This document shows, piece after piece, positions 27,921 through 36,943 of a DNA stretch of 64,000 bases. Source of the stretch: Arthrobacter sp. MYb23 (GTDB lineage: Bacteria > Actinomycetota > Actinomycetes > Actinomycetales > Micrococcaceae); assembly GCF_002979775.1 (NCBI RefSeq), contig NZ_PCPR01000003.1, forward strand, positions 124,001 through 188,000, in the 5' to 3' direction. The notes beneath the pieces were generated by a model. It made no database searches and was not told the DNA's origin. It worked only from the letters and a program-made list of their open reading frames with translations. The position numbers and the translations under genes were made by a program. How positions within the stretch are numbered: the first letter of the stretch is position 1; each line of letters begins with the position of its first letter.

Positions 27921-29287
27921 CAGGCGGCAGTCGCGCCCGTGATGCCGGTGGTGGACTCGATGACGGGACGCATTTTCTTCTCCAGTGCTTCGTAGAACAT
28001 GGACAGGGGGAATTCGTCGTCCAGCACCTGGTCCGTCAGGCCGCGGGGCGGACCGTCCAGGGGTAGTGCCTCGGGGCCCTTGGCCCAAACAGATGCCGGG
28101 TGCGGAGTCACCGTGCTCGAAATGAGCTCGTATGCGGCCAGCCAGTGGGCAGCCTTGGGGCGGTCGATCGAGCGCCAGTACAGTTCTTCGATTTTGGCGC
28201 CGAGTTCCACCACAACCGCGGCAGCTTCGTCCCAATCAATGGAGAGCTTGCTGTCCGTCCAGTGGAGGACGTGGTGCTGGTGCATCCAGGCGAACAGCAG
28301 CTGGCCGCCCAGGCCGTCGTAGTTGCGGACACGGTTGCCGGTGATGGCGAACCGGAAAATGCGGTCGAAAATCACCGCATACTGAACCAGCTTTGCATGC
28401 TTGCGGGCATCGGGATCGGCTTCTTCGTCCTTTTCAATGCGCACCGACTCGCGGAACGCGGTCAGATCACAGCGCAGCTCCTCCAGCGAGTACAGGAAGA
28501 ACGGCATGCGCTGCTTGATCATGAATGGATCGAACGGAAGATCCCCGCGCATGTGGGTGCGGTCGTGGATCAAGTCCCACATGACAAACGTGCGCTGGGT
28601 CAGTTCCTGGTCCTCGATCAGCTGCGCCGCGTCGTCGGGCAGTTCCAGGGATGTGGTTGCCGCCGCTGCCTTGAGGACGCGGCGGAAGCGGGCGGCCTCA
28701 CGGTCGGCGAAGATGGCGCCCCACGTGAATGTGGGTGTCTCGCGGACTGCCACCGTCTCCGGAAAGAGCACGGCCGAGTTGGTGTCGTATCCGGGCGTGA
28801 AGTCCACAAAGCGGATGGGGACGAACAGCTTGTTGGAGTACTCGCCTGCCTCCAGGCCGCCTATGAACTCAGGCCAGATGACCTCGATCAGGACTGCTTC
28901 CACCAACCTGCTGGTGCTGCCGTTCTGCGTGTACATGGGGAAAACCACAAGGTGCTGCAGACCGTCAACGCGCTGCTCCTGGGGCTGGAACGCTTGAAGG
29001 GAGTCCAGGAAGTCCGGTACTCCGAAGCCTCCCTGAACCCAGCGGCCAAAGTCTTCCACCAGGAGCTCCAAGTAGCGGGCATCGTGAGGGAAGTGCGGCG
29101 CCAGCGCCGTGATGGCGTCAGTCACCGTGGACACCAGAGTTGCCGCCTCGGCATGAACGTCAGAATCGGCAATGGAGCCGTCCTGTTCCTGATGTGCCTG
29201 GAGGGCGGTGGCTGCAGCCTTCAAGGACATCCACTCAGCGTTGTCGGCAGTGACACGCTGGGAGATAGCGGTGGTGATAGTGGTCAT
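27920..29287 (-). CDS. DUF6421 family protein
   Basis: 455-residue soluble protein that I associate with the DUF6421 family of Actinobacteria. Recognisable segments are FVPIRFVDFTPGYD, FVMWDLIHDRTHMRGDLPFD and LFAWMHQHHVLHWTD, rich in His/Asp, which could form a metal site. No signal peptide. The ATG at 29287 is chosen because GAAAGGG precedes it and the upstream extension is atypical. Translationally coupled to the SDR gene, so a joint oxidoreductase pathway is possible. Function unknown. Confidence 0.7.
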   Translation of the reverse strand: MTTITTAISQRVTADNAEWMSLKAAATALQAHQEQDGSIADSDVHAEAATLVSTVTDAITALAPHFPHDARYLELLVEDFGRWVQGGFGVPDFLDSLQAFQPQEQRVDGLQHLVVFPMYTQNGSTSRLVEAVLIEVIWPEFIGGLEAGEYSNKLFVPIRFVDFTPGYDTNSAVLFPETVAVRETPTFTWGAIFADREAARFRRVLKAAAATTSLELPDDAAQLIEDQELTQRTFVMWDLIHDRTHMRGDLPFDPFMIKQRMPFFLYSLEELRCDLTAFRESVRIEKDEEADPDARKHAKLVQYAVIFDRIFRFAITGNRVRNYDGLGGQLLFAWMHQHHVLHWTDSKLSIDWDEAAAVVVELGAKIEELYWRSIDRPKAAHWLAAYELISSTVTPHPASVWAKGPEALPLDGPPRGLTDQVLDDEFPLSMFYEALEKKMRPVIESTTGITGATAA

Positions 29288-29434
29288 GGAGCTCGGCCCT
29301 TTCGAAGGAGGATTGCTTCTGGGCCGAGCGTAGCAAGCAAAAAGCATCGCTAATCCAAAATTGCCTCGAGCATAAGAAACTCTTGGCCATTGGGTGAGTG
29401 GAGGCCGTTCGAGGTCCAGTCCCGGCATATGAAA

Positions 29435-29477
29435 CCTTCCGGACGGGCGGGGCCAAGCCCCTGCCCGCCCAGGAAGG
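29435..29477 (-). terminator. Terminator of msrB
   Basis: Nested stem CCTTCC/GGAAGG and GGGCGGG/CCCGCCC directly after the msrB stop, followed on the minus strand by TTTC. Confidence 0.65.
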
Positions 29478-29478
29478 C

Positions 29479-29937
29479 CTAGTTCTCTTCGGGCTTCACC
29501 AGACGCAGTGAAACAGAGTTAATGCAGAACCGCTGGTCCGTGGGCGTTCCATAGCCTTCGCCCTCAAAAACGTGCCCCAAATGGGAATCACAGTTCGCGC
29601 AGCGCACCTCCACACGATCCATTCCCATGGTGCGGTCATGAAGGTACCGCACAGTGCCCTCTGCAAGCGGCGCCCAGAACGACGGCCAGCCACAGTGGGA
29701 ATCGAACTTCTCCCGGCTGGTGAACAACTGGCTGCCACAGGCGCGACACTGGTAGACGCCCTCTGTGTGGGTGTCCCAGTACTCACCTGTGTACGGCCGC
29801 TCAGTGCCTGCCTGCCGTAGCACCCGGTACTCCTCGGGCGTCAACTCCTCGCGCCACTGAGCATCGCTCTTTTCCACGGGAACGGCAGCCCCCTCGGGCG
29901 CAGAAGTCGTCTTGCTGGTGTTATCAGGAGTGTTCAT
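29479..29937 (-). CDS. msrB: Peptide-methionine (R)-S-oxide reductase
   Basis: 152 residues; repairs methionine-R-sulfoxide in proteins. Zinc-binding CRAC and CANC pairs, the signature FDSHCGWPSFW, and the catalytic cysteine in RFCINSVSL are all present. A 25-residue polar N-terminal extension (Thr/Ser/Ala-rich) precedes the core. It is downstream of an uncharacterised gene by 14 bases and probably co-transcribed with it. Confidence 0.95.
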   Translation of the reverse strand: MNTPDNTSKTTSAPEGAAVPVEKSDAQWREELTPEEYRVLRQAGTERPYTGEYWDTHTEGVYQCRACGSQLFTSREKFDSHCGWPSFWAPLAEGTVRYLHDRTMGMDRVEVRCANCDSHLGHVFEGEGYGTPTDQRFCINSVSLRLVKPEEN

Positions 29938-29951
29938 GTCTACTGCAACGC

Positions 29952-30443
29952 TTACGAGTCGCCGATAAATCCCGAGCCCGCATACAGGTGCAAGACCGGA
30001 AGCCCCAGCTGATCCTGTGCCTTATTGGCCCAGTCAGTATGGAACGTGTCCGCAATGGCATGGGGGCGGGTGATAACCACAGCTTGGGCAGCATCCACTG
30101 CCCGGACCTTCGCCACCAGGCCGGCCACGGCACCGCCGTCGAAAACTTCCCCCGTCACGCCTCCACCCAAGCCAGCCAACGCCGCCAGCGACGCGGCCAG
30201 GGTCTCGGAGGCCTCCGCACGCTCAGCCTCAGGGTCCGGATGCTGCGCAGTGAGCTCCCGGAACGCCTTCGCAATATCAAGCAACGACAGATTCTCCAGG
30301 AAATCCACCAGAAGGTGTCGTTCAGTGTTGGACGGAACCAGAACAATAAGGGGAGCATCACCGCCGTCGAGAAGTTTGGCGATGTTAACGCGGTCGTCGG
30401 GGCCAAGGGGCTCTTCAGTCAGGATGACGATGGGATCACTCAT
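29952..30443 (-). CDS. Conserved hypothetical protein upstream of msrB
   Basis: 163-residue soluble protein with no motif I recognise. It begins MSDPIVILTEEPLGPDD; the pattern of hydrophobic strands (PLIVLVPS, AVVITRP, LGLPVLHLYAG) alternating with helices suggests an alpha/beta Rossmann-like or universal-stress-like fold. No membrane segment. The TACGCT box 6 nt before ATG suggests a leaderless start. The much longer open frame in this register upstream is antisense to the hydrolase gene and is not coding. Confidence 0.7.
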   Translation of the reverse strand: MSDPIVILTEEPLGPDDRVNIAKLLDGGDAPLIVLVPSNTERHLLVDFLENLSLLDIAKAFRELTAQHPDPEAERAEASETLAASLAALAGLGGGVTGEVFDGGAVAGLVAKVRAVDAAQAVVITRPHAIADTFHTDWANKAQDQLGLPVLHLYAGSGFIGDS

Positions 30444-30449
30444 GGCTAC

Positions 30450-30455
30450 AGCGTA
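30450..30455 (-). promoter_or_regulatory. Putative -10 box, leaderless start of hypothetical gene before msrB
   Basis: TACGCT on the minus strand with 6 nt to ATG. Confidence 0.45.
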
Positions 30456-30578
30456 GTCCCGGCCAAGGGCAGTCCGCAGACTTTTGGGAGCTGAACCGCG
30501 CGTCAGGATTCCCGGGCGAGTGCGCCGCGCGGCCCACGCCTGCACCAGCCAGTGCCAGGGAGCAGCAACAATGGAACC

Positions 30579-31850
30579 ATGGCATCGACTACCCCGCCAG
30601 CGAGCGACGCTGCAGACAAGAAACTCTCCCTCCGCACCAAGTGGGCCATCGCCGGCTTCCTGGCAGGCGGCACCATCGCCGGTTTGGTGGGGGCAGGGTC
30701 CTCGGCGCTCGCCGTGTATTTTGCCCGCCGTGTCATTACCCCTGCTGCCAGGCACGAGGACCAGGAAGTCCTCGCCGTGATCCGCGGCGACAAGGGACCG
30801 CAGGTGATTCTGGCGGCCACCCCGGACAGCACCATTGACGGCGTGTTCAGCCTGTTCTTCTCGGGCGGCAAAGGTCACGCCAGGATCGGGCGGATTGTGT
30901 CGTATTCGCCCGCCGAGCAGACAGTACTGCGCGAAGTTGAGGAGGTCTACAGCGGAGACCTCTCCGAGGCCCGCCGCGCATGGTGGAGCGGGGCAACGTA
31001 CCCGGATCCTGCTGCGATCGGCCTGGCTGCCGAGGACGTGGACATCGTGGTGGACGGCGGGAAGGCGCCTGCGTGGTTGATCCGGGCCGAAGCATCGGCT
31101 GCATCGCCGGTCTGCGCCATCATGGTCCATGGCCGTGGCGCGACGCGCCTGGAAGGGCTGCGGGCAGTCCGCACCGCACGCGAGCTGGGGATGGACAGCC
31201 TGCTGATCTCCTATCGCAACGACGGTCTGGCACCCTCCGCGCCGGATGGACGGTATGGGCTGGGATCCACGGAATGGCGCGACGTGGAGGCCGCGATCGA
31301 ATACGCAGTGGACCACGGCGCCCAGGAGATCGTGCTGTTCGGCTGGTCCATGGGCGGGGCCATCAGCCTGCAAACAGCTGATCTGTCCAAGCACCGCCAC
31401 CTTATCCGGGCCTTGGTCCTGGATGCCCCGGTCATAAATTGGGTCAACGTGATGGCCCATCACGCTGAGATGAACAGAATTCCCTACAACGTGGGGCGCT
31501 ACGGGCAGATGATGCTGAGCCATCCGCTGGGGCGCAGGCTGACCGGACTGTCCGCGCCTGTGGACCTGAAGGCCATGGACTGGGAAGCCCGCGCCGTTGA
31601 ATTGCGGACACCCACCTTGCTGATCCACAGCGTGGACGACGACTACGTGCCCTTCGGGCCCTCCGCCAGCCTGGCGGAAAAGAACCCTGAGATGGTCACG
31701 TTTGAACCCTTCGACGGCGCCCGGCACACCAAAGAGTGGAACGTCGATCCGGAACGCTGGGAGCGCCTCGTCCGCGCCTGGTTGCAGCGGCAACTGGCTC
31801 CGCGGAACAACCCGGGACAGGCGGGCGCCGCCGGGGTGCAGGCTGGCTGA
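30579..31850 (+). CDS. Membrane-anchored alpha/beta hydrolase
   Basis: About 423 residues. An N-terminal hydrophobic helix (about residues 22-50, IAGFLAGGTIAGLVGAG) probably anchors it. The hydrolase domain has the oxyanion stretch MVHGRGATRLEG, nucleophile elbow GWSMGG, acid Asp in HSVDDDYV and His in GARHTKEW. Substrate unknown; similar proteins are annotated as esterases or peptidases. The ATG at 30579 is preferred over an in-frame ATG 27 bases upstream; an AACAAT box ends 6 nt before it. Confidence 0.87.
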   Translation: MASTTPPASDAADKKLSLRTKWAIAGFLAGGTIAGLVGAGSSALAVYFARRVITPAARHEDQEVLAVIRGDKGPQVILAATPDSTIDGVFSLFFSGGKGHARIGRIVSYSPAEQTVLREVEEVYSGDLSEARRAWWSGATYPDPAAIGLAAEDVDIVVDGGKAPAWLIRAEASAASPVCAIMVHGRGATRLEGLRAVRTARELGMDSLLISYRNDGLAPSAPDGRYGLGSTEWRDVEAAIEYAVDHGAQEIVLFGWSMGGAISLQTADLSKHRHLIRALVLDAPVINWVNVMAHHAEMNRIPYNVGRYGQMMLSHPLGRRLTGLSAPVDLKAMDWEARAVELRTPTLLIHSVDDDYVPFGPSASLAEKNPEMVTFEPFDGARHTKEWNVDPERWERLVRAWLQRQLAPRNNPGQAGAAGVQAG

Positions 31851-31902
31851 GCAATTCCATTGCGCAGGCCGGTTGAGCAGTCCGGTCCCAGGTGGTTCGA
31901 GG

Positions 31903-32409
31903 TCAGCCTCGGCGCTTGTCGTTGGTGCCGATGGGAGCAGTGAGGGCCTTGGTGAGCCGGATGAGGTCTGCCGGGGCCAGCTCAATATCCAGGCCGCGGC
32001 GGCCTCCTGAAACGAGGATGGTGCTGAAAGCCAAGGCGGACTCGTCGACCACCGTGGACGAGGCCTGCCGCTGTCCCAGCGGCGATATGCCTCCCACAAC
32101 GTAACCGGTGCGTCGTTCCGCAGCCTTGGGGTCCGCCATGACGGCTTTCTTGACTCCGAGAGCTGCAGCAACCGACTTCAGATCCAGGTTTCCGGATACC
32201 GGAACAATCGCCACTGCCAAGTGGCCCTCAACCTCCACCATGAGGGTCTTAAAAACCCGTTGGGGTTCGATGCCAAGGACTTCTGCTGCTTCCAGTCCGT
32301 AACTGGCTGTCCCGGGATCATGGGCGTAGGGGTGCAGCACGAAGGAAACGCCGGCCGCTGCAAGTGCTGCAGTTGCCGGCGTTCCCTGTGAAGCTGTCTT
32401 TTTGGCCAT
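31903..32409 (-). CDS. ybaK: Cys-tRNA(Pro)/Cys-tRNA(Cys) deacylase YbaK
   Basis: 168 residues of the YbaK/ProX editing domain, which removes mischarged Cys from tRNA(Pro). Signature residues: RVFKTLMVEV with the key Lys, VSGNLDLKSVAAALG, and GYVVGGISPLGQ. Convergent with the hydrolase gene. It follows the SufE gene with a 45-base gap on the same strand. Confidence 0.93.
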   Translation of the reverse strand: MAKKTASQGTPATAALAAAGVSFVLHPYAHDPGTASYGLEAAEVLGIEPQRVFKTLMVEVEGHLAVAIVPVSGNLDLKSVAAALGVKKAVMADPKAAERRTGYVVGGISPLGQRQASSTVVDESALAFSTILVSGGRRGLDIELAPADLIRLTKALTAPIGTNDKRRG

Positions 32410-32454
32410 CTCCGTGGTGCCCTTCGGTTTCCAACCAGTCAGTTTCGCAACCGG

Positions 32455-32916
32455 TCAGCTTTCCAGCCGGGTGGCTGCTGCGACTTTCCGCTTGATCCGG
32501 CCAAGCATGGCCGTCATTCCCCGCATGCGCAGGGGAGTGATGGCCCGGGTCAGGCCCAGCAGCTCCGGCATGTCGTCAGGAACGGCAAGGATTTCCTCGG
32601 CCGTCAACCCATCCAAGCCCTCGTGCAACACCCCTGCGAAGCCCCGGGTTGTGGGTGCTTCCGGAGGAGCTTTGAAGTAGAGCCGGTAGGCGCGGGCGCC
32701 GCCGTCGGGATTTTTCTCGGACTCGATAGTCAGAAACAGCGGTGACTGGCATTCCACAACCTGTTCCAGCAGCTCAGGGTGGTCCTTCAAGCGCTCCGGA
32801 AGCTCCGGCAGGCCCTTCGAGAATTCGAGAAGGAGTTGCAGGCGGTCAGGCTCCGTCAGTGCTTGGAAGTCATCGACGATTTCCGCCAGGGCGGTGGGCA
32901 AGGTGTTGGTACTCAT
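32455..32916 (-). CDS. SufE family protein
   Basis: 153 residues. SufE proteins accept persulfide sulfur from a cysteine desulfurase and pass it on for Fe-S cluster assembly. The acceptor cysteine is in VVECQSPLFL (about residue 59). The start at 32916 is chosen because a TAAGCT box sits 7 nt upstream; an in-frame start 30 bases further up would lie beyond that box. It lies next to a rhodanese gene, a pairing also known in mycobacteria. Confidence 0.9.
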   Translation of the reverse strand: MSTNTLPTALAEIVDDFQALTEPDRLQLLLEFSKGLPELPERLKDHPELLEQVVECQSPLFLTIESEKNPDGGARAYRLYFKAPPEAPTTRGFAGVLHEGLDGLTAEEILAVPDDMPELLGLTRAITPLRMRGMTAMLGRIKRKVAAATRLES

Positions 32917-32923
32917 CACTTCC

Positions 32924-32929
32924 AGCTTA
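32924..32929 (-). promoter_or_regulatory. Putative -10 box, leaderless start of sufE-like gene
   Basis: TAAGCT on the minus strand with 7 nt to ATG. It implies that the sufE-like gene can be transcribed separately from the upstream sulfurtransferase. Confidence 0.5.
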
Positions 32930-33007
32930 CGCACAACAGCGGCCAATGCAGCTTGTGTGCCGGAACACTACGGACGCCATTTACGTGCGGACTGGACGCG
33001 ACTGAAG

Positions 33008-33934
33008 CTAGCTGCGGACGAGGGAAGCCGGAACGGAACCGCGATCAGCGCCCTTGACGATGGGAACCCGCACAGCGTTGCCCCACTCGGTCCATGAGCC
33101 GTCGTAGTTACGGACGGAGTCAAAGCCCAACAAGTACTTCAGTGCGAACCAGGTGTGGCTGGAACGTTCGCCGATGCGGCAGTAAGCCACCACGTCAGCG
33201 CCGGGCTCCAAGCCGGCCTCGCCCAAGTAGAGCGCCTCCAGCTCTTCACGGCTCCGGTACGTACCGTCTTCAGCAGCGGCGCGTGCCCACGGGATGGACG
33301 CGGCCGTGGGAATGTGGCCGCCACGCAGTGCGCCCTCTTCCGGGTAGGCCGGCATGTGCGTGCGCTGTCCGGTGTATTCCTCAGGGGAGCGGACGTCAAC
33401 AAGGGGGTTTCCCAGGTGGGCCAGGACGTCTTCCTTGAAGGCGCGGATCGGAGCATCGTTGCGCTCCACTTCCGGGTACTCACCCACGGCGGGCCGGGAA
33501 ACGTCGGTGGTCAGCTCGCGGCCTTCGGCGATCCACTTGTCGCGGCCGCCATCGAGGAGACGCACATCCTCGTGGCCGAACAACGTAAAGACCCACAGAG
33601 CGTAGGCAGCCCACCAGTTGGACTTGTCACCGTAGATGACCACGGTGCTGTCGCGGGAGATGCCCTTGGAGGCAGCGAGGGCGGCAAAGGCGGCGCCGTC
33701 CACGTAGTCGCGGGTGACCTCGTCATTCAGGTCGGTGTGCCAGTCAATCTTGACCGCGCCCGGGATGTGGCCTGTTTCGTAGAGGAGAACGTCTTCGTCG
33801 GACTCCACAACCACAAGCTTGCCGTCGGAAATGGCGCCGTCGGCAATGGCTGCCGCGAGCCACTCAGTGGACACAAGGCGTTCTGGGCTTGCATACGCTG
33901 CAAACTTTTCGTTCTGTTCAACTGGGTAGGACAT
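33008..33934 (-). CDS. sseA: Thiosulfate sulfurtransferase (tandem rhodanese)
   Basis: 308 residues with two rhodanese domains. The N-terminal one is inactive ([14 protein letters not shown], no cysteine); the C-terminal one carries the active-site loop [13 protein letters not shown] with Cys near residue 260. It transfers sulfane sulfur from thiosulfate or 3-mercaptopyruvate to acceptors. Neighbouring SufE suggests a sulfur-relay role. The symbol follows the mycobacterial sseA-sufE pair and is inferred. Confidence 0.88.
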   Translation of the reverse strand: MSYPVEQNEKFAAYASPERLVSTEWLAAAIADGAISDGKLVVVESDEDVLLYETGHIPGAVKIDWHTDLNDEVTRDYVDGAAFAALAASKGISRDSTVVIYGDKSNWWAAYALWVFTLFGHEDVRLLDGGRDKWIAEGRELTTDVSRPAVGEYPEVERNDAPIRAFKEDVLAHLGNPLVDVRSPEEYTGQRTHMPAYPEEGALRGGHIPTAASIPWARAAAEDGTYRSREELEALYLGEAGLEPGADVVAYCRIGERSSHTWFALKYLLGFDSVRNYDGSWTEWGNAVRVPIVKGADRGSVPASLVRS

Positions 33935-34103
33935 GGTGATGGCCTTTCACTGACAACGGTCGGAGCCAGGCCGTAGATAAGTAGTGCAGGTGCCGGCCGG
34001 GCGTGCTTCAACACTAACCACGGGCGGCGGGGAATGCTTCCCGGCGGTCATACGGTGAAACATGGGCTTGGTCACGTGAAGGTTTCCGGGCGTCAGATGC
34101 CGG

Positions 34104-34109
34104 TATTCT
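34104..34109 (+). promoter_or_regulatory. zapE -10 box
   Basis: TATTCT about 34 nt before the GTG, leaving room for the ribosome site GAAGGAAC. This is a conventional leadered promoter, unlike many others in the window. Confidence 0.45.
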
Positions 34110-34143
34110 TGCTGGGGACCTAAAACCGAAGGAACGGACCACC

Positions 34144-35184
34144 GTGGTAAAGATCGAACAACTGGCTGCCCGCACACCGGCAGTCTCTGTGGAGGAACTC
34201 CTCAAGGGTTTCTACCCGTCTCCGCGATTCGGAGAGGTATCATTCGACAGCTACCGGCCCGACCCTTCGCAGCCGAGCCAGGCCAACGCCGTGAAGCTGC
34301 TGTCGGCTTTCGCTGATGGTGTGGGCTCCGATGACGGCGGCGGTCTTTTCAAGAAGTTGTTCGCCAAGAAGGCCCCGGCAACAAGGGCGGGAATCTACCT
34401 CGACGGTGGCTTCGGTGTGGGCAAGACCCACCTTCTGGCATCTCTCTGGCACAGGTCGCCGGGGCCCAAGGCATTCGGCACGTTCGTCGAATACACCAAC
34501 CTCGTGGGTGCACTGTCCTTCCGCAAGACCGTGGAAGCCCTGAGCAGCTACAAGCTGGTGTGCATCGATGAGTTCGAACTTGATGATCCGGGCGACACCG
34601 TGCTCATGTCCCGGCTCATGCGTGAACTGGCCGACGCCGGCGTAAAGCTGGCAGCGACGTCCAATACCCTTCCCGGTTCACTGGGTGAAGGGCGTTTCGC
34701 TGCCGTGGACTTCCAGCGCGAAATACAGGTCCTCGCTGACCAGTTCGACGTCGTCAGGATCGACGGCGAAGACTTCCGTCACCGAGGCTTGCCCGCGGCC
34801 CCCGCGCCGCTCAAGACTGAAGAGCTCAAGCACCGGATGCGTGCTGAGTTCGACGGGAAGACCGTAGCTGTTGATGATTTCGGCACTCTCGTCAACCACC
34901 TGGCCGCAGTCCACCCCAGCCGCTACCGGCAGCTCATTTCCGGCGTGGAGGCTGTGGTGTGGAGCGACGTTGAAACCATTACCGAGCAGGCTGTCGCGCT
35001 CCGCTTCGTGGTTCTCGCGGACAGGCTCTACGACAAAGATGTGCCGATCCTGGCCAGCGGCGTACCCTTCGACAAACTCTTCACCGATGAGATGATGACC
35101 GGCGGCTACACCAAGAAGTACTTCCGGGCTGTTTCCAGGTTGACGGCGTTGGCACGCGAGGCCCAAAACCACGAGCCCGCCTGA
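34144..35184 (+). CDS. zapE: Cell division protein ZapE (AFG1-type ATPase)
   Basis: 346-residue P-loop ATPase. Walker A is GGFGVGKTHLL (about residues 82-92), Walker B CIDEFELDD, sensor-like ATSNTLPGSLGEG, and C-terminal signature ASGVPFDKLFTDEMMTGGYTKK in two parts. The Proteobacterial homologue modulates Z-ring constriction and is related to mitochondrial AFG1; the role in Actinobacteria is less clear. GTG start with GAAGGAAC upstream. Confidence 0.92.
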   Translation: MVKIEQLAARTPAVSVEELLKGFYPSPRFGEVSFDSYRPDPSQPSQANAVKLLSAFADGVGSDDGGGLFKKLFAKKAPATRAGIYLDGGFGVGKTHLLASLWHRSPGPKAFGTFVEYTNLVGALSFRKTVEALSSYKLVCIDEFELDDPGDTVLMSRLMRELADAGVKLAATSNTLPGSLGEGRFAAVDFQREIQVLADQFDVVRIDGEDFRHRGLPAAPAPLKTEELKHRMRAEFDGKTVAVDDFGTLVNHLAAVHPSRYRQLISGVEAVVWSDVETITEQAVALRFVVLADRLYDKDVPILASGVPFDKLFTDEMMTGGYTKKYFRAVSRLTALAREAQNHEPA

Positions 35185-35219
35185 ACTATGCCCCGCCTGA
35201 ACTACGCGGCCCGCCTGAT

Positions 35220-36449
35220 TCAGGGCTTCTGAAGGGGCTCGCGGCTCTTCAGCATCCAGCGAACCAGGATGCCACCGGCCAGAGCCCAGAAAGCAGCGCC
35301 GACACCGGCGAAGCTCAAGCCTGATGCTGCCAGCAGGAAGGTAATGCAGGCGGGAATACGCTCCTCGGCCACCGCCAATGCTGACGAGATCGACGACGCC
35401 AGGGTTCCCAGAAGGGCCAGCCCTGCCACCGCTTCAAGGAGCCCCGACGGGGCCGCGGCAACTAATGTAACAAGCGCTGCTGAGAGCGCTGCGAGTACCA
35501 GGTACGCCAGGCCGGAGACGAACGCAGCGATCCATCGCCGGCTGTGATCCTTGCCTGCCTCCTCACCCGCGGCCAGTGCCGCACTGAGGGCAGCCAGGTT
35601 GATTGCGTGGCCTCCGAACGGTGCACCCACCATGGTTCCAGCCCCCGTGACCAGCATTGATGACCGCCACGGAGTGGTGTATCCGAAGGACTTGAGCACT
35701 GCGACCCCGGGAATGTTTTGCGAGGCCATGGTGACGATGAACAAGGGCAGGGCCAGCCCTACCGCAGCCTCCACGGTAAATATGGGCGTGGTCCACTCCA
35801 GCCTGGGCAGGAGGCTGTCACTGGGGACATGGACTCCGTTGGACACGATGTGGATGCCGATGGCGGCCAAAGCCACCAACAGTGACGCTGGGACGGACCA
35901 ACGGGGTGCGAATTTCATCAGGACAACCCAGCACACCACCACGGGGGCAACAAACAATGGCGCTGAGCCCAACGACTTGAAGGGTGCCAGGCACAGGGGG
36001 AGAAGGACACCGGCCAGCATGGCCTGCGCCAAGGCGGTGGGTATCTTCGCCATGAGGCGTCCCAGAACAGGCAACAAGCCCGTCAGGACGATCAGGGCCC
36101 CCACCATCAGGAACGCCCCGACGGCGGCCGGCCAACCGCCGTCGACCATTCCGGCGGAGGCCAGAAGAGCCGCTCCAGGGGTGGACCACGCCAGCGTTAC
36201 CGGCATCCTGGACCGCCACGCCAGCCAGAGGATACCCAAGCCAAAAGTGAGGGTGAGCGCCAGCAAGCCACTGGATGCCTGAGTCTGATTGGCGCCTACA
36301 GCCTGCAATCCGGCAAGGACTACGGCGAACGAGGACGTGAACCCCACCAGCGCTGTGACAATCCCCGCCGTGATCGGTGGCCCCAGCGTCTCGCGGGTGG
36401 CACGGTTTCGGGTGGCCCGGTTGCGGGTAGACGGGGAGGCGGAAGGCAT
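35220..36449 (-). CDS. BenE-family benzoate/H+ symporter-like transporter
   Basis: About 409 residues with about 12 hydrophobic helices. Family signatures: FTSSFAVVLAGLQAVGA near the start, LAWSTPGAALLA, MASQNIPGVAVLKSFGY and GAPFGGHAINLAALSAAL. BenE imports benzoate in Acinetobacter, but there are no aromatic-catabolism genes nearby, so the substrate is open. ATG at 36449 is chosen over the in-frame TTG at 36458 because the latter overlaps the TATTTT box that lies 7 nt before this ATG. Confidence 0.88.
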   Translation of the reverse strand: MPSASPSTRNRATRNRATRETLGPPITAGIVTALVGFTSSFAVVLAGLQAVGANQTQASSGLLALTLTFGLGILWLAWRSRMPVTLAWSTPGAALLASAGMVDGGWPAAVGAFLMVGALIVLTGLLPVLGRLMAKIPTALAQAMLAGVLLPLCLAPFKSLGSAPLFVAPVVVCWVVLMKFAPRWSVPASLLVALAAIGIHIVSNGVHVPSDSLLPRLEWTTPIFTVEAAVGLALPLFIVTMASQNIPGVAVLKSFGYTTPWRSSMLVTGAGTMVGAPFGGHAINLAALSAALAAGEEAGKDHSRRWIAAFVSGLAYLVLAALSAALVTLVAAAPSGLLEAVAGLALLGTLASSISSALAVAEERIPACITFLLAASGLSFAGVGAAFWALAGGILVRWMLKSREPLQKP

Positions 36450-36456
36450 AGGGTCC

Positions 36457-36462
36457 AAAATA
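36457..36462 (-). promoter_or_regulatory. Putative -10 box, leaderless start of BenE-type gene
   Basis: TATTTT on the minus strand with 7 nt to ATG at 36449. Confidence 0.5.
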
Positions 36463-36545
36463 CCTGACCAGGCAGGGCTTCCTGCGACGGTGGGGATGCC
36501 TATGGAGCCGAACCTCCATTAACGCGGGTATCCCGTTAAACGCCA

Positions 36546-36582
36546 AGGGCACCGGTGGCGCCTCGCGGCGGGACCGGTGCCC
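36546..36582 (-). terminator. Hairpin after antitoxin-like gene
   Basis: Perfect 10-bp arms GGGCACCGGT / ACCGGTGCCC with a 17-nt loop, between the antitoxin-like gene and the BenE-type gene. Confidence 0.6.
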
Positions 36583-36614
36583 CCTTGACGTATCTGGTAC
36601 GGCGGCTCAGGCAG

Positions 36615-36842
36615 CTACGGCTGCTTCGGCTCATCCGTGACGGGAGCCTCTGCAGGCTTGCCGTCGTTCTTGGCCACGAAGTCGGAAGCGGCGTTCTGGA
36701 CTTTGTCGACGTGACCGGCGTACTTGCCGCCCGTCTTCTGGTCCACAAAATCCCCGGCTTTGTCGATGCCATTCTTGATGGCTTCTTCGTTGCCTTGAAT
36801 GAGACCCTGAGCCTTGCCCTTCAGGTCGTCAATTAAACCCAC
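36615..36842 (-). CDS. Rv0909/MT0933-type antitoxin-like small protein
   Basis: 75 residues starting GLIDDLKGKAQGLIQGNEE, then AIKNGIDKAGDFVDQKTGGKYAGHVDKV, the repeated amphipathic helix pattern of the MT0933 antitoxin family; it ends in a Pro/Glu tail. In M. tuberculosis the homologue is paired with a SRPBCC-like toxin; none is next to this gene. GTG at 36842 is preferred because GGGAGGT lies 5 bases upstream, whereas the GTG 6 bases earlier is part of that ribosome site. It may be a general CsbD-like stress protein rather than an antitoxin. Confidence 0.75.
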   Translation of the reverse strand: MGLIDDLKGKAQGLIQGNEEAIKNGIDKAGDFVDQKTGGKYAGHVDKVQNAASDFVAKNDGKPAEAPVTDEPKQP

Positions 36843-36943
36843 GGGCACCTCCCTTCCATCGCGGAGCCAGTTCGCTCCTCCGCGTCAGACACTAACACCA
36901 GTTTTCCGAGGTGCCAAGAGGTCAGCGGAGGCTTGTGGACAAA

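Noticed and set aside
29952-32171. 739-residue minus-strand open frame
   Set aside because: Only its last 163 codons look like a protein; the rest is antisense to the alpha/beta hydrolase with low-complexity, Arg/Pro/Gly-rich composition typical of high-GC shadow frames.
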